In this document: positions 16,199-23,304 of the stretch, one piece after another
How the letters are laid out: the number at the start of each line of letters is the position of its first letter
How positions within the stretch are numbered: the first letter of the stretch is position 1
NCBI GenBank assembly: GCA_035299065.1
Contig: DATGXI010000053.1
Span: forward strand, 1-32,876
Reading direction: 5' to 3'
DNA length: 32,876 nucleotides
From: DASPJQ01 sp035299065
GTDB lineage: Bacteria; Bacteroidota; Bacteroidia; Flavobacteriales_D; UBA2798
Position numbers and translations under genes: made by a program
Notes under the pieces: generated by a model
Seen by the model: only the letters and a program-made list of their open reading frames with translations
Told to the model about the DNA's origin: nothing
Databases searched by the model: none

Positions 16199-17140
16199 TT
16201 ACAACCCAAAATGCTGAATTATTTTTTCGCCCAGGTAGCTTGAAAGTTTATAATAACTCTCAAATGTCCACCCGGCAATGTGCGGACTTAAAATTACTTT
16301 ATCACTTGCGGCAAGGTAATGCATGGGTTCGGGCAACGAGGCCATGTCTAAATTTTCAAACGATGACTTTTCATATTCAAGCACATCAAGGCAGGCGCCT
16401 TTTATTTTACCTGATTTAAGTGCCTCAACCAAATCGGCAGTATTTACACAGGGCCCACGCGAGGTGTTGATCAAATAAAATTGTTTGCCGGTTTTAGAAA
16501 TAAAATTCAAATCAAGCATGTATTTTGTCTCACTTGTCAAGGGCACATGCAAACTAATGACATCGGCCCGTTGTTGCAATTCCTCCAGCGAAACTTCATG
16601 TATAAATTGATTGGTATAATTTTTTTTATACTTATCATACCCAATTACAGTGCAATCAAATCCGCTAAGGCGTTTTGCAAATGCATTGCCCATTACACCA
16701 CAACCAATAATACCAATTGTTTTACCGGCAATTTCAAGCCCGCGGTTTTCTTCACGTAACCAAATGCCTTTACGAACCTCCTGATCGGCTTTTTTTAGTT
16801 TGTCAAACAGCATTAGCAACATGCCAATAGCGTGTTCACCCACAGCATCGCGGTTTCCTTCGGGTGAATTAAAGCAAACAATGTTGTTTTTTTGGCAATA
16901 TTCAAGGTCAATATTTTCTAACCCTGAACCGCTGCGTGCAATGAATTTGAGTTTGGTGGCATGCTGTAAAAAATCAGGGTTCATGGGAAAACGGCTCCTG
17001 ATAACAATACCATCAAAGTCTTTGATAACCAGCTTTAACGACTGAATGTCATGTTGATGTAAATCGTGACAGGTTATGCCCTTTGCCTCAAGCATTTGGT
17101 TAAGGATGGGATGAACCGTGTCTATAAAAGCTACATTCAT
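16199..17140 (-). CDS. D-isomer-specific 2-hydroxyacid dehydrogenase (SerA-like)
   Basis: The 313-residue NAD-dependent enzyme has the split two-domain fold of the D-2-hydroxyacid dehydrogenases, which oxidise D-2-hydroxyacids or reduce 2-oxoacids. The substrate-binding domain forms the two ends, with FIARSGSGLENID at 66-78. The nucleotide-binding domain carries GCGVMG at 146-151 and YDK at 168-170, where Asp169 is expected to select NAD. Catalytic residues are Arg228 (NTSRGP), Glu255 (DVLEYE) and His287 (SPHIAGWT). It lacks the C-terminal ACT domain of long SerA enzymes. It could be a short phosphoglycerate dehydrogenase or act on another hydroxyacid; no serC or other serine-pathway gene is adjacent, so the substrate is left open. 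It is divergent from the exonuclease gene, with 201 bases between. Confidence 0.9.
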   Translation of the reverse strand: MNVAFIDTVHPILNQMLEAKGITCHDLHQHDIQSLKLVIKDFDGIVIRSRFPMNPDFLQHATKLKFIARSGSGLENIDLEYCQKNNIVCFNSPEGNRDAVGEHAIGMLLMLFDKLKKADQEVRKGIWLREENRGLEIAGKTIGIIGCGVMGNAFAKRLSGFDCTVIGYDKYKKNYTNQFIHEVSLEELQQRADVISLHVPLTSETKYMLDLNFISKTGKQFYLINTSRGPCVNTADLVEALKSGKIKGACLDVLEYEKSSFENLDMASLPEPMHYLAASDKVILSPHIAGWTFESYYKLSSYLGEKIIQHFGL

Positions 17141-17341
17141 TTGATAATCATTTGTTTAAAATGAACCTACCGGTGGTAATAAGTTCAAAAATAAGGAATG
17201 TATACCGAATAAAAAGGCATTAGTTTTGATTTAGTTAAACGCAACGTTTGCCGAAGAGATAAAATACCTTAATAGGGATGTTTTTTGCAAACAAGGAGTT
17301 GCGTTTGATCGTTAAAAAACAAATTGTGTTCAAATAAAATA

Positions 17342-18430
17342 ATGGAAAATACTGCCCCAAGGAAATATGTGATAGTTGATGTGGAGACCTCGGGCGGGCA
17401 TCCTTTTGAAACGCGTATTACTGAAATATCGATTCAGGTTTCAAACGGAAAAGATCTTATTGCCAGTTATACTACCTTAATTAATCCACAGGTGAAAATT
17501 CCGCCATATGTAAGGCGATTAACAGGTATTACAAATGAAATGACATCAAGTGCACCAAAGTTCAGGATGGTGGCAAAGGAAATTTTTAAGTTTGTGAACG
17601 AAGCTACCTTTGTAGCGCACAATGTGGCGTTTGATTACAATGTACTGAAAAGCGAATTTAAACGCATAGGCATTGACTGGGAAGCCGAACGTTTGTGTAC
17701 TGTAAAAGCTTCGCGAAAAATTTTTCCAGGTAAGGAATCCTATTCATTGGGAAAACTCTCGGCCGACTTAAGTATTATAGTTGAAAACAGGCACCGTGCC
17801 GAAGGTGATGCGCGCGCAACGCTTGAATTGTTTCACATGCTCATGACCACCAATGTTGAAATGCTTCACGAGAGCATTAGCACTGAAAAAACAGATTATT
17901 TATTGTACGAAAAATATTCGCACTTAAAACTGCACACCGTACCAAACAAAACCGGTTTGCTGGAAATTGTGGACAAGACAGGAAAATCAAAATTTTACAA
18001 GTCAGGAACGAATTTAAAAAAGATTGCTGTTGCGTATATAAAGCAAGCTGAAAAAGAAAATAAAGTTGACCTGATTGGGGAAATTAAATTTACATTAACA
18101 GGAAGTCCATTGCTTGCAAAAATCCTGGAACGTGAGCGAAGGGGCAAACACCGCGAGCCGCAACCAACCGATAAACCCGGGAATAAAAAGTTAAGTGAGC
18201 GTTCATACATTATCATTGACAAAGGGCCTGATGCCAACCATAAAAGTGTTTTACTGATTCTTGAAGGTAAGCTTGTAAATTACGGAATTGCCAAAACCGA
18301 GGCCACGCAGGGCGATGTGAAGGCAATTATACCGGAATTGAGCAAAGCAAAAAATCCTGAGAACATTGATGTGGTACAATTTTACCTTAGTTCGAATAAG
18401 GTTGAGAAGCTGGAATTTATTAAAGGATAA
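17342..18430 (+). CDS. DEDDh 3'-5' exonuclease (DNA polymerase III epsilon-like) with degenerate GIY-YIG-like domain
   Basis: The product has 362 residues from the ATG at 17342; an upstream in-frame TTG at 17324 would add six residues. Residues 8-170 form a DnaQ-type exonuclease with the complete metal and base set: Asp13 and Glu15 (VDVET), Asp98 (HNVAFDYN), His151 and Asp156 (HRAEGD). Residues about 198-270 align by eye with the GIY-YIG nuclease domain that follows the exonuclease in many Bacteroidota epsilon-like proteins (VPNKTG, D.TG, NLKK, TGSPLLAKILE). However, GIY reads GLL, YIG reads FYK and the catalytic Arg is Ile. So the second domain is probably a non-catalytic relic, while the exonuclease looks active. 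The last 90 residues contain a further alpha/beta segment of unknown role. The gene stands alone, probably in DNA repair or proofreading. Confidence 0.85.
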   Translation: MENTAPRKYVIVDVETSGGHPFETRITEISIQVSNGKDLIASYTTLINPQVKIPPYVRRLTGITNEMTSSAPKFRMVAKEIFKFVNEATFVAHNVAFDYNVLKSEFKRIGIDWEAERLCTVKASRKIFPGKESYSLGKLSADLSIIVENRHRAEGDARATLELFHMLMTTNVEMLHESISTEKTDYLLYEKYSHLKLHTVPNKTGLLEIVDKTGKSKFYKSGTNLKKIAVAYIKQAEKENKVDLIGEIKFTLTGSPLLAKILERERRGKHREPQPTDKPGNKKLSERSYIIIDKGPDANHKSVLLILEGKLVNYGIAKTEATQGDVKAIIPELSKAKNPENIDVVQFYLSSNKVEKLEFIKG

Positions 18431-18443
18431 TTTCTTTTTTAAA

Positions 18444-18550
18444 CCACCAGGTCACAAAGAAAATATAAACTGGTTTTTCAAGTTTGTCAATCTGCAAAAC
18501 ACTCGCGTACTTTTTATGCTACAACTTAGCGTCTTTGCACCTTTGTAGTG
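18444..18550. repeat. Imperfect terminal inverted repeat element in the 18431-18566 gap
   Basis: The left arm CCACCAGGTCACAAAGA (18444-18460) is an imperfect reverse complement of TCTTTGCACCTTTGTAGTG (18532-18550). The 71 bases between are AT-rich and non-coding. Sequences of the 'accacaaaggcacaaagaca' kind are, from memory, common between genes in Bacteroidota, so this may be a decayed miniature element. Confidence 0.4.
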
Positions 18551-18566
18551 AAAACATGAAACGGTA

Positions 18567-18695
18567 TTAAAGCATTAAATCACCGGGAAAATTAGATTTT
18601 TCCCGTGTGCTGTAGTCTTTGCCTTCACCTGAAAGCAATATCATGGCTACCAAACCAGCTACCACAAAAAGACCTATTAAAGCAATGTAAACCAT
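18567..18695 (-). CDS. 42-residue single-span membrane protein
   Basis: A short frame runs from the ATG at 18695 to the TAA at 18567. The product starts MVYIALIGLFVVAGLVAMIL, giving one hydrophobic helix over residues 2-21, and ends in a charged, soluble tail of about 20 residues (SGEGKDYSTREKSNF and on). A textbook Bacteroidota promoter lies just upstream (18728-18758), which supports it being real. Short one-helix proteins are often accessory subunits of membrane complexes, but nothing nearby identifies a partner. A hairpin-forming stretch, CGGGAAAA with TTTTCCCG, lies inside the 3' part of the frame. The gene is otherwise isolated, between the exonuclease (plus strand) and a secreted-protein gene (minus strand). 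Confidence 0.6.
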   Translation of the reverse strand: MVYIALIGLFVVAGLVAMILLSGEGKDYSTREKSNFPGDLML

Positions 18696-18727
18696 AGTTA
18701 ATTCGATTAGTTACCGAATATTTACGA

Positions 18728-18758
18728 CAAAAATAGGGGTATGGTTTGACCCTTCCAA
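18728..18758 (-). promoter_or_regulatory. Putative promoter for the 42-residue membrane protein
   Basis: On the minus strand the -7 box TATTTTTG (18735-18728) matches TAnnTTTG exactly, and a -33 box TTGG (18758-18755) precedes it with a 19-base spacer, the usual Bacteroidota spacing. The box lies 32 bases before the ATG at 18695. Confidence 0.6.
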
Positions 18759-18858
18759 GGATTTATCGAAAAAAATGAGGCATTGGTCGTTAAAAAAAGG
18801 TAAACGGTTGGTAAAACTATCGCTAATGGTAGGTTATGTTATTTTGAAAATCAGGCCC

Positions 18859-19542
18859 TTAACAACACATCAGGTTATACGATATGAGTAAATCGGTATC
18901 GTTACGCCAATATATCCAGCCAGTTACAGGTTTTTTCGATAAATCTGTAAAGGTTATGCTAACCTGCATTTGATAGCCTTTAATTGCAAGGCATTTTACT
19001 GCGTATTCATTTTGTTGCAAGCCCAAAACCGCCTGGTCAAACACAATTCTGGCGTATTTAGAAGAAACTTCTCTTACGCGCATGGCTGTGTCAACCATCT
19101 CAACCGAACACATGGTTTTATAATAATCAGCAAACGAAAGTTCTTTTATGAGATCACTTTTTTTAAGCCAAACCAATTTGCGTTTCATGGAGGTGTTCAT
19201 TATTACCTGGTAAAATCCTTTTTTTTCCTGCACAAATGCAAGATTCAGCTGAAAAGGAACACAGCTTTCACTGCGATGCAATAATTCGGGAACAAAAATG
19301 GAGTCGGCACCAATAACTTTTTCATAGGAATATTCATGGCAACTTTTGGAACTGTCATAGTAACTGCGGAATTCAATTTGGATGATTGGATTTGGGTCTC
19401 CCGGATTTTTATAAAAATCAAACTTACTATAGTCACCAGTAGTATTTACTTCAAGAATGCCTTTACCGTATCGCTTTTCAAATTCAACCTGGCCAAAAAG
19501 GAATTTGGGAGCAAAAACAAGAATGAATAAAAGGTTTTTCAT
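18859..19542 (-). CDS. Secreted protein of unknown function
   Basis: The 227-residue protein has a signal peptide (about 1-17, ending LFGQ) and no lipobox. The mature chain is mixed alpha/beta with five or more Cys (for example SCHEY, ESCVPF, MCSVEM, KCLAIK and a C-terminal MCC), unusual enough to suggest disulfides in the periplasm or outside. The end, with KPVTGWIYWRNDTDLL, recalls the last strands of SH3-type domains ('G.GWVYWR'), but this is only a resemblance. I do not recognise a family. It is divergent from the radical SAM gene with 70 bases between the two starts, and its stop is 163 bases from the small membrane protein gene on the same strand. Confidence 0.72.
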   Translation of the reverse strand: MKNLLFILVFAPKFLFGQVEFEKRYGKGILEVNTTGDYSKFDFYKNPGDPNPIIQIEFRSYYDSSKSCHEYSYEKVIGADSIFVPELLHRSESCVPFQLNLAFVQEKKGFYQVIMNTSMKRKLVWLKKSDLIKELSFADYYKTMCSVEMVDTAMRVREVSSKYARIVFDQAVLGLQQNEYAVKCLAIKGYQMQVSITFTDLSKKPVTGWIYWRNDTDLLISYNLMCC

Positions 19543-19599
19543 TGGTTTGTAGTAAACTGCAAATTCAATGCCAATACTGCAAAATGGCTTCTAAAAGTG

Positions 19600-19607
19600 T
19601 ATCTTTG
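19600..19607 (+). promoter_or_regulatory. Putative -7 box almost abutting the radical SAM start codon
   Basis: TATCTTTG matches TAnnTTTG exactly and ends 5 bases before the ATG at 19613. A CTGC at 19577-19580, 19 bases upstream, is a poor -33 candidate. If used, transcription would start at or within a few bases of the ATG, giving a leaderless or nearly leaderless mRNA. Confidence 0.5.
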
Positions 19608-19612
19608 CCTAA

Positions 19613-21286
19613 ATGAAAGTGCTTATTACAACCCTTAACGCAAAGTACATCCACTTAAACCTGGCTGTACGTTTATTGTATGGTTTAAATAAGCATAGGG
19701 GAGGTGTGGACTTTCAGGAATTCACCATCAAGGAAAATCCCGATGATATTGCGCTGCGGTGTAAAAACTATGACATTGTAGCCTTCAGTTGTTATATATG
19801 GAACATTACACAAATACTGGAGGCGTGTAAACGCATTAAAATACTTAACCCAAACGCAAAAATTTTGTTGGGCGGACCCGAAGTGAGTTATGAATGGGAA
19901 AAAGTAATTGCGCTTGATTACGTTGATTATATCATTACAGGCGAAGGTGAAATTCCGTTTGCCGCTTTTTTAGACAATTACCCTGTTGTTGAGCATTTGC
20001 CAAATGTTGTAAGTAAAAAGGAAGGTAAAGTGTTACATCTCCCACAAACGCAAAATTTTGACTTAAAAGGGTATGAAAATTTTATGCCTTATGCCTGGGA
20101 TGGTGAGGAACTGGAAAATAAAGTAGCCTACATTGAAACATCGCGCGGTTGTCCGTATAAATGTGAGTTTTGTTTAGCCAGTCTTGATAATAAAGTAAGG
20201 TATTTGCCTATGCCTGCTATTGAGGAAAACTTATTGTACCTGATGAAGCATGGCAAGGTGATTAAATTCCTGGATCGTACATTTAACATTAAAAAAGATT
20301 TCACACTCCATATTTTTAATTTTATTCTGGAAAATCACCGGCCCGGAAATATTTTTCAGTTTGAAATCACAGCTGATATTTTACATCCCGACATTATAAA
20401 GTTTATTGACGAAAAGGTTCCGCCAGGCTTATTCAGGTTTGAAATAGGTATACAAACGGTGAATCAAAAAGCCAATCTGGAAGTAAGCCGCAAACAAAAT
20501 TTTGAAAAAACAAAAAAAATAATTGAGCAGGTTGAGCACAAGGTTGAATTGCACCTTGACTTAATTGTGGGTTTGCCTCTTGATTATTTTGCTGATATCA
20601 AATACAGTTTTGAAGAAGTGTTTAAGCTGTATGCATCGGAATTACAATTAGGATTTTTAAAGTTTTTAAAGGGAACACCTGTGCGGGAGAAATACGAGCA
20701 ATATGGCTTTGTGTATGATCCCAACCCGCCTTACCAATTGATACGGAGCAATTTTTTATCAGAGGAAGAATTGCTTAAAATCACACAGCTTGAGCATGCG
20801 CTGGAGATTTACTGGAATAAAAAACGCGCAATTAACACGCTAAAGTATATTACGCGCACTTATGGTTCATTTGATTTTTTATTGGGATTAGGGATTCATT
20901 TTGGCAAAACACGCGAATACCATAAATACAGCTTACAGGATGTGTATGATATTTTGATTGATTATGTCAATGTGAATTTTAATCATGATGAGGTGTTGAA
21001 ACAACTCGTAGCGCTTGATTATTACCTGCAGTTTAAAGTAAGGCCAAAGCCTTTTTTGAATTACGAAACCGATAAGACTGAAAAAAATAAACTGGTAAAC
21101 GATTTGGGATTAAATCACCATAAATTCAGGTTCGTGGTTTTAAATGTTTCAATTGATGCCAGCCCTGTTGCTGAACACCAGCCCGAACTTATTATAGCCT
21201 ACAATGGTAAAGATCTGGCAAAAGTAGTGGACCAGCATAACATTGTTGGATTCCAGCTTTTACCCAAAGAAAAATGGGTTCACTAG
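19613..21286 (+). CDS. B12-binding-domain radical SAM protein (DUF4080 type)
   Basis: The product has 557 residues. Residues about 1-140 are a cobalamin-binding-like Rossmann domain (KVLITTLNAKYIHLNLAVR at the start, LLGGPEVSY at 85-93, ITGEGE at 108-113). The radical SAM core follows with the cluster ligands Cys180, Cys184 and Cys187 in ETSRGCPYKCEFC, then FLDRTFN, FEITADI, FRFEIGIQT and LDLIVGLPLD. The C-terminal 180 residues form a helical and mixed extension matching DUF4080. Such enzymes cleave S-adenosylmethionine at a 4Fe-4S cluster to start radical chemistry; with a B12 domain, methylation or ring rearrangement is usual, but the substrate of this subfamily is not known to me. The N-terminal domain lacks an obvious DxHxxG cobalamin His motif, so true B12 binding is uncertain. 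It is transcribed alone. Confidence 0.88.
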   Translation: MKVLITTLNAKYIHLNLAVRLLYGLNKHRGGVDFQEFTIKENPDDIALRCKNYDIVAFSCYIWNITQILEACKRIKILNPNAKILLGGPEVSYEWEKVIALDYVDYIITGEGEIPFAAFLDNYPVVEHLPNVVSKKEGKVLHLPQTQNFDLKGYENFMPYAWDGEELENKVAYIETSRGCPYKCEFCLASLDNKVRYLPMPAIEENLLYLMKHGKVIKFLDRTFNIKKDFTLHIFNFILENHRPGNIFQFEITADILHPDIIKFIDEKVPPGLFRFEIGIQTVNQKANLEVSRKQNFEKTKKIIEQVEHKVELHLDLIVGLPLDYFADIKYSFEEVFKLYASELQLGFLKFLKGTPVREKYEQYGFVYDPNPPYQLIRSNFLSEEELLKITQLEHALEIYWNKKRAINTLKYITRTYGSFDFLLGLGIHFGKTREYHKYSLQDVYDILIDYVNVNFNHDEVLKQLVALDYYLQFKVRPKPFLNYETDKTEKNKLVNDLGLNHHKFRFVVLNVSIDASPVAEHQPELIIAYNGKDLAKVVDQHNIVGFQLLPKEKWVH

Positions 21287-21452
21287 AATTTTAGCGGGAA
21301 CACACAAGTAGGTATTTGCCACATATTTAAGCCTGGTCAAGGCAAGTTATCAGCATCCCGTTTTTGTTACCGATTTGTTAAACAAGGCTAACAAAAAAGT
21401 TGTGGTATGGATTTTGAAAACCCGAGATCATACATTTAAAAATCAAAAAAGC

Positions 21453-23048
21453 ATGAGAAATATTTTTACACTTTTGTTGCTGGCTTTTTCAAGCCTGGCA
21501 ATTTCCCAAAAAACAAATAACCTGGTAGTTTTTGCTGAAGACGGTGCACCGTTTCATGTATTAATTAACGGTATAAAGCAAAATGCTGAGCCAACAGCCA
21601 ACATTAAAATTACGGGAATCAGCAATACATCAAATCAGGTTACTGTACAGTTTGCAGATACAAAAAAGGGGAGCCTTAAGAAAGCGCTTTATTTTGCAGA
21701 ACCAGGCGTTGAAGCAACGCTTAAAATTACCTGGACAAAGAAAGGTTACAAGCTCCGCTATTTTGAAGAGGTTGCTCTGGCGGATGCATCAAATTCACAA
21801 GGTCAAACGGCCATTGTGTATACAACAAGCGAAGCATCACCAGTAGTTAATAATTCAACTACTGTAACCAATACAACCCACAACACAACTACTACAAATA
21901 ATTCAAGCGTCAATAACAATACAGCCAATACCGTTCATACCAACTCCACGCATTCAACTAACACATCAACAACTGTAACAAATTCCACAAGCACTAACCA
22001 AACCTCCAATTCTACAGCTGGAAATGTTGTTTCGAATTACAATACCCCAACATCATCAAACAATGCTGGTGCCGTAGAATTGAACTATAATTGGTTGCCC
22101 GGAGCTGTTTATAATTTTTCAACAACTCAAATCGATGATGTGAACACAACAATGATGGGAATGACTTTAAAAGATAAATTCACGACTACTACCGAGTTTG
22201 CACTTCATATTTTAAATGTTCAGCCAAACGGCAACGCAAACGGTTTACTTTATTTAATTGATTACAAGGTAACGGATTCCAAAAATACGATTTTGGCCAG
22301 CATCAACGATATTCCGGCTGACGCAGTTAGAAGTGATGTTTCTGTGGATAAAAAAGGAAAGTTCACTTTTGCAAAAAAACTAACGTTTATTACAACTGCT
22401 TCAGGAAATGTTCTTGCGTATGCAAAGGTTGAGGGAAATGGCATTGCACTGGGTGGCCAGGCTGGCGATATGCAAGTGGATGCGTATGCAGAATTTGATC
22501 CCAGGACAGGTAAGCTAAAGGCTAATTATAAAGTTAATGAGCTAAAGAATACAAGAAAAGTTTCCGTTAAGGTTAATGAAGAAACGGATCAGTTGGATGT
22601 ACTTCCTTATGATTACCTTGAACTACTGGCACTGCCTGATGGTGGTATTCGTCAGGGTGACAAAACCAGTATGCGGTCTGGAATATACACGACAGATATT
22701 TCGGCAGTGCAGATAGCTAACGGTAATGCAATGCTTAACTATACCATGAAAACAGATAAAAGCAAAGACATGATGAGTGGTGATGCAAAAGCCACGGACC
22801 CCAATGGCAATGTGCAAATGGACATGAATACAAACCCGTTTGATATGGGTTCTGTGATGGATGAACAGGATAAGGATGCCATGAATATGATGAAAGACAT
22901 GTCACCTGAAATAACATGTGATATGACAAGCGATTTTTCTTATGCAGCAGGTATGTTTAACCAGGTTAGCGGGGTTATGACAACTTCCATGAACGCAATG
23001 GGAATGAAATTAACAGTGGTTTCAACTATGAATATGAAAAAACTGTAG
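21453..23048 (+). CDS. Secreted protein with DUF4476-type N-terminal domain and Asn/Thr/Ser linker
   Basis: The product has 531 residues from the ATG at 21453, chosen over an upstream in-frame TTG (21375) because the signal peptide (MRNIFTLLLLAFSSLAISQ) starts there. Residues about 22-110 (NLVVFAEDGAPFHVLINGIKQN and on to KLRYF) resemble the N-terminal domain found in Bacteroidota DUF4476 proteins. Residues about 130-205 are a low-complexity linker made almost only of Asn, Thr, Ser, Val and His. A long beta-rich domain follows (from about 210, ELNYNWLPGAVYNFSTTQIDD), with several Met- and Asp-rich stretches near 440-500, and a final VVSTMNMKKL. It has no T9SS tail or lipobox, so it is probably periplasmic or outer-membrane associated. 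Function is unknown. Confidence 0.75.
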   Translation: MRNIFTLLLLAFSSLAISQKTNNLVVFAEDGAPFHVLINGIKQNAEPTANIKITGISNTSNQVTVQFADTKKGSLKKALYFAEPGVEATLKITWTKKGYKLRYFEEVALADASNSQGQTAIVYTTSEASPVVNNSTTVTNTTHNTTTTNNSSVNNNTANTVHTNSTHSTNTSTTVTNSTSTNQTSNSTAGNVVSNYNTPTSSNNAGAVELNYNWLPGAVYNFSTTQIDDVNTTMMGMTLKDKFTTTTEFALHILNVQPNGNANGLLYLIDYKVTDSKNTILASINDIPADAVRSDVSVDKKGKFTFAKKLTFITTASGNVLAYAKVEGNGIALGGQAGDMQVDAYAEFDPRTGKLKANYKVNELKNTRKVSVKVNEETDQLDVLPYDYLELLALPDGGIRQGDKTSMRSGIYTTDISAVQIANGNAMLNYTMKTDKSKDMMSGDAKATDPNGNVQMDMNTNPFDMGSVMDEQDKDAMNMMKDMSPEITCDMTSDFSYAAGMFNQVSGVMTTSMNAMGMKLTVVSTMNMKKL

Positions 23049-23077
23049 CAATTCACTTAACAGGTTACTATAAATTT

Positions 23078-23121
23078 ATACGGGCTTAATAGGAGTTGAT
23101 AAACCGCTGTTAAGCCCGTAT
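23078..23121. terminator. Perfect 12-bp inverted repeat between convergent genes
   Basis: ATACGGGCTTAA (23078-23089) and TTAAGCCCGTAT (23110-23121) are exact reverse complements around a 20-base loop, beginning 29 bases after the stop at 23048. No T-run follows on either strand, so it is not a standard intrinsic terminator, but its place between converging genes suggests a bidirectional stop or mRNA 3'-end stabiliser. The rest of the 23049-23304 gap shows no feature I can support. Confidence 0.5.
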
Positions 23122-23304
23122 TCACCTGAAGAAAATCGAAAATGGTTTCAACAGGTATTATTTGTTTATCACAAAGTTGATTTTTTGGAAACCCAAGAAA
23201 CAGCCTCGTGGCAATTGAATTCAAACCTGATAAAAATGTAACCGAGTTATAGTTTGGGCGGTCGACCAGCAAAGGTCATTTATACTTGGAAAACATAAGA
23301 CCTG

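Noticed and set aside
18581..18608. Hairpin CGGGAAAA / TTTTCCCG as a terminator
   Set aside because: It lies inside the 42-residue frame ahead of its stop and has no T-run after the stem on the gene's strand.
21287..21374. Possible terminator after the radical SAM gene, AGCGGGA with a later ATCCCGTTTTT
   Set aside because: The arms are only about 5 bp and more than 50 bases apart, too weak to call.
21375..21452. TTG-initiated 26-residue extension of the secreted protein at 21453
   Set aside because: The signal peptide begins at the ATG at 21453; the extension would bury it behind a charged segment.
23057..23272. 71-residue frame on the minus strand in the gap before ispG
   Set aside because: It spans the 12-bp inverted repeat, has no promoter or recognisable domain, and its composition looks like chance translation of AT-rich DNA.
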